Assembly (NCBI GenBank): GCA_946405695.1
Contig: CAMJIA010000032.1
Span: 1-17,220 of the forward strand
Length of the DNA stretch: 17,220 bases
Source of the DNA: an uncultured Prevotellaceae bacterium
GTDB lineage: Bacteria > Bacteroidota > Bacteroidia > Bacteroidales > Bacteroidaceae
Reading direction: 5' to 3'
Numbering within the stretch: position 1 is the first letter of the stretch; each line of letters begins with the position of its first letter. The notes under the pieces are model-generated. The model saw only the letters and a list, made by a program, of their open reading frames with translations, was not told where the DNA came from and did not search any database. Below are positions 15,361 through 17,220 of the stretch, piece by piece. A program made the translations under genes and the position numbers.

Positions 15361-15376
15361 TGTATTTGGGCTTTTT
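15350..15376. terminator. Bidirectional terminator-like hairpin overlapping the RhuM-Doc promoter
   Basis: AAAAAGCC (15350-15357) pairs with GGCTTTTT (15369-15376), and AAAT/ATTT inside with one bulged G. Each strand has an A run before the stem and a T run after it, as in two-way terminators. It may insulate the gene from read-through on either strand. Confidence 0.5.
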
Positions 15377-15774
15377 CAAGCGTAGTACCTTCGAGCGTAG
15401 CTCAAAATTAATACATTTCTATCAATAAAGTATGCAAAACTAGAAAATGTTACATCTTAAAGGAACTTTTTTTGTGTAAGTACCAGGTCACTGACATATT
15501 CCATCTGCTATCTTGCAACTTCGCGGACGGCTGTCAACTGAAAACAGTTCTTAATTATTAATCCGTCAACTTGCTCTAGTCGTAAGACAGAAAACTGACA
15601 ACCTAAATCAGCGAACTACAAGCCATACTCGTGCCATACTGTTTGAGTATGCCTAGAAGCAGCTTAGAGTATGGCTAAAGGCTTGGTACACTATCCTGAA
15701 GGAATTCAAACCTGTCCCTTTGATTGCCTTTGATTGACGTATTCCGTGGAACGTGGAGGCATTTTTTTGAAAAG
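15377..15774. other. Non-coding region between RhuM-Doc and the secreted protein gene
   Basis: No gene is supported in about 400 bp. Contents: a direct repeat of AGCGTAG near 15380 and 15395; a possible minus-strand -7 box TAGTTTTG (15435-15442) without a -33 element; a small hairpin AACTG-AAAA-CAGTT near 15537-15550; and a branched inverted repeat at 15621-15676. Confidence 0.5.
15621..15676. repeat. Branched inverted repeat, possible structured RNA or DNA element
   Basis: Outer perfect 10-bp stem AGCCATACTC (15621-15630) / GAGTATGGCT (15667-15676). Inside is a second hairpin CATACT (15635-15640) / AGTATG (15646-15651) with loop GTTTG, then a weak palindrome AAGC-A-GCTT (15657-15665). CATACT/AGTATG occurs twice in each orientation, so alternative pairings exist. 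No transcript signals are clear. Confidence 0.55.
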
Positions 15775-15807
15775 CAAAAATGACTCATGGGGATGTCCCC
15801 ATGAGCC
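15775..15807 (-). terminator. Rho-independent terminator of the secreted MBG/InlB-repeat protein
   Basis: Perfect 10-bp stem CTCATGGGGA (15784-15793) / TCCCCATGAG (15796-15805) with a 2-bp centre, followed on the minus strand by ATTTTTG (15775-15781). It lies 27 nt after the gene's stop codon. Confidence 0.85.
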
Positions 15808-15833
15808 ATATAAGAAACCAAGTACTGGTGTTT

Positions 15834-17220
15834 TTATTTCATCATTACTTTTCTTGTGGTACCATCCTTCATACGAATGATATTGAGGTTCTTTTGTGGT
15901 TTGTTTACGCGTTTGCCATCAATCGTGAATATCATGGCATTACCATTCTCGTCACTCATTATCTGATTAATACCAGTATCAAGAGTGAATGTACCAGTAA
16001 CTGTTACATCGTGTGCAGGCATTGTCGCAGGAATCTCACTCCAGCCAGAGAAGGTATAGCCTTCTTTCGTGGGTGCTGCTTCAGGAGTAATCGTTTCGCC
16101 GTACTTCACGTCATACGTCTTGTAAACCTCGTTATCAACCATATAGGTCAGCTTATAGGTATTGATGGCAAATGTTCCAGTTACGATAACATCCTTTGCA
16201 GGCATTGTCGCAGGTATCTCACTCCAGCCAGAGAAGGTATAGCCTTCCTTCGTGGGTGCTGCCTCAGGAGTAATCGTTTCTCCGTACTTCACATCAATCG
16301 TCTTGTAAACCTCGTTATCAACCATATAGGTCAGCTTATAGGTATTGATGGCAAATGTTCCAGTTACGATAACATCCTTTGCAGGCATTGTCGCAGGTAT
16401 CTCACTCCAGCCAGAGAAGGTATAGCCTTCCTTCGTGGGTGCTGCCTCAGGAGTAATCGTTTCTCCGTACTTCACATCAATCGTCTTGTAAACCTCGTTA
16501 TCAACCATATAGGTCAGCTTATAGGTATTGATGGCAAATGTTCCAGTTACGATAACATCCTTTGCAGGCATTGTCGCAGGTATCTCACTCCAGCCAGAGA
16601 AGGTATAGCCTTCCTTCGTGGGTGCTGCCTCAGGAGTAATCGTTTCGCCGTATTTCACGTCATACGTCTTGTATACTTCGCCATCAACCATATATTTGAG
16701 CTTGTATACGCCAGGATTGATTGTTAGTGTACCCTTCACATAACTGATTTCATAGTTTTGCGCTTCAGCTCCAGATACAATGATATCGAATGTGCCAGGC
16801 TCGCTAGACGAAGTCACAGATGTTGTCAGAGTTGGTTTCTTAGTAAGAACATCAGCAATTTCATTATTCTTAAATCCACTATACTCGGCCTCAAAGGTGG
16901 GCAAGGCATCCCCCTGCGTGATAGTATAGCTTTTTGCTGTAATTGTCAGTGAAGATTTGGTGATGGTCAGTGTGCCGTTTATTGCCTCATAGTTCCCTTC
17001 TATAGTTCCTTTGTTAACCACAATAGGATATGTGCCGACTGGCGAAGTCTGAGTCGCTGTTGTTGTCAACTCAGGGATACCCGTCAGTTCACCCTCCGTC
17101 ACCTGATAAGTCAGTTCTGGATTCTCTTCACCATACTTACGCGTTTTGTCATCTGCCTGAACCTTGGGGAGGCTGGTCGTTCCGCCGCCGTCTGGCTTGT
17201 AGATGCGGAAGTTGCCGGAG
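15834..17220 (-). CDS. Secreted repeat protein with MBG domains, four InlB-type repeats and a sorting-like C-terminus (partial)
   Basis: The 3' part of a larger gene; 461 residues are visible and the frame is open at 17220, so the start and any signal peptide are outside. In order: two MBG domains (about residues 18-95 and 96-172, for example 'RKYGEENPELTYQV' and 'NYEAINGTLTI'); four 61-residue repeats of the Listeria-Bacteroides/InlB B type (YKLTYMVDNEVYKT, YGETITPEAAPTKEGYTFSG, then WSEIPATMPAKDVIVTGTF); and a C-terminal ~45 residues, 'NAMIFTIDGKRVNKPQKNLN' followed by 'IIRMKDGTTRKVMMK', resembling the sorting tails of Prevotella secreted proteins (type IX secretion-like). The last repeat differs slightly (AHDVTVTGTFTLDT). 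The protein is probably surface exposed and adhesive; no enzyme motif is seen in this part. A strong terminator follows. The possible start at 17102 is internal and not real. Confidence 0.85.
   Translation of the reverse strand, partial: SGNFRIYKPDGGGTTSLPKVQADDKTRKYGEENPELTYQVTEGELTGIPELTTTATQTSPVGTYPIVVNKGTIEGNYEAINGTLTITKSSLTITAKSYTITQGDALPTFEAEYSGFKNNEIADVLTKKPTLTTSVTSSSEPGTFDIIVSGAEAQNYEISYVKGTLTINPGVYKLKYMVDGEVYKTYDVKYGETITPEAAPTKEGYTFSGWSEIPATMPAKDVIVTGTFAINTYKLTYMVDNEVYKTIDVKYGETITPEAAPTKEGYTFSGWSEIPATMPAKDVIVTGTFAINTYKLTYMVDNEVYKTIDVKYGETITPEAAPTKEGYTFSGWSEIPATMPAKDVIVTGTFAINTYKLTYMVDNEVYKTYDVKYGETITPEAAPTKEGYTFSGWSEIPATMPAHDVTVTGTFTLDTGINQIMSDENGNAMIFTIDGKRVNKPQKNLNIIRMKDGTTRKVMMK
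15975..16706 (-). repeat. Four 183-bp tandem repeats within the secreted protein gene
   Basis: Units at 16524-16706, 16341-16523, 16158-16340 and 15975-16157, each coding for 61 residues. The two middle units appear identical at DNA level; the outer ones carry a few differences near their outer ends. Confidence 0.92.

Noticed and set aside
15311..15379. N-terminal extension of the RhuM-Doc protein
   Set aside because: It spans a full consensus promoter and a hairpin; the RhuM family normally begins near MKQDQIVIYQ.
13785..15780. Shared AAAAGCAAAAA near 13790 and 15775 as a target-site duplication around the RhuM-Doc cassette
   Set aside because: It is low-complexity A-rich sequence that could match by chance; without an empty site it is not evidence of insertion ends.
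15780..16727. 315-codon plus-strand frame with repeated CRHCRRYLTPAREG units
   Set aside because: It is the antisense image of the InlB-type repeats; its repetition follows from the coding strand, and it crosses the terminator and stop of the real gene.

Overview
The window looks like a chromosomal segment of a Bacteroidota bacterium, most likely Prevotella or a close relative. The evidence is Bacteroidota-type promoters (TTTG, about 20 nt, TAnnTTTG) ahead of most transcription units, a TamB gene next to a lipidated TamA-like (TamL) gene, almost no Shine-Dalgarno sequences, and a secreted protein with MBG domains, InlB/Listeria-Bacteroides repeats and a Prevotella-style C-terminal tail. The genus is inferred from protein style, not from a search.

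Layout. Bases 1-6137 (minus strand) form one tight operon, rluA-like pseudouridine synthase, then tamB, then tamL (cut by the window edge), driven by a promoter at 6146-6177 with an almost absent 5' leader. Next comes a monocistronic four-TM protein of unknown function (6281-7522) with its own promoter and terminator. Then a tetR-fabG pair (7658-9053, minus) has a promoter with an overlapping palindromic operator and a strong terminator. Divergent from it is an initiator tRNA-Met gene (9249-9321, plus). Two paralogous MscS-type channels (9375-11066 and 11969-13729, both minus) flank a plus-strand exonuclease III gene (11197-11952).

From 13730 the character changes. There are two long non-coding stretches (about 600 and 520 bp) around a single RhuM-Doc/Fic fusion gene (14336-15310). 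The first stretch holds a large inverted array of 22-bp units and a cluster of palindromes. The second holds a branched inverted repeat. The window ends inside a repeat-rich secreted protein gene (15834 onwards, minus) with four 183-bp tandem repeats.

How the genes work together. TamL and TamB form an envelope-spanning outer-membrane assembly or lipid transport module. FabG reduces 3-oxoacyl-ACP in fatty acid elongation and is probably controlled by the co-transcribed TetR regulator. The MscS proteins protect against osmotic downshift. ExoIII repairs abasic sites. No complete undescribed multi-gene system is evident. The best candidates for something new are the 22-bp inverted array at 13836-14025 and the structured non-coding DNA around the RhuM-Doc gene.
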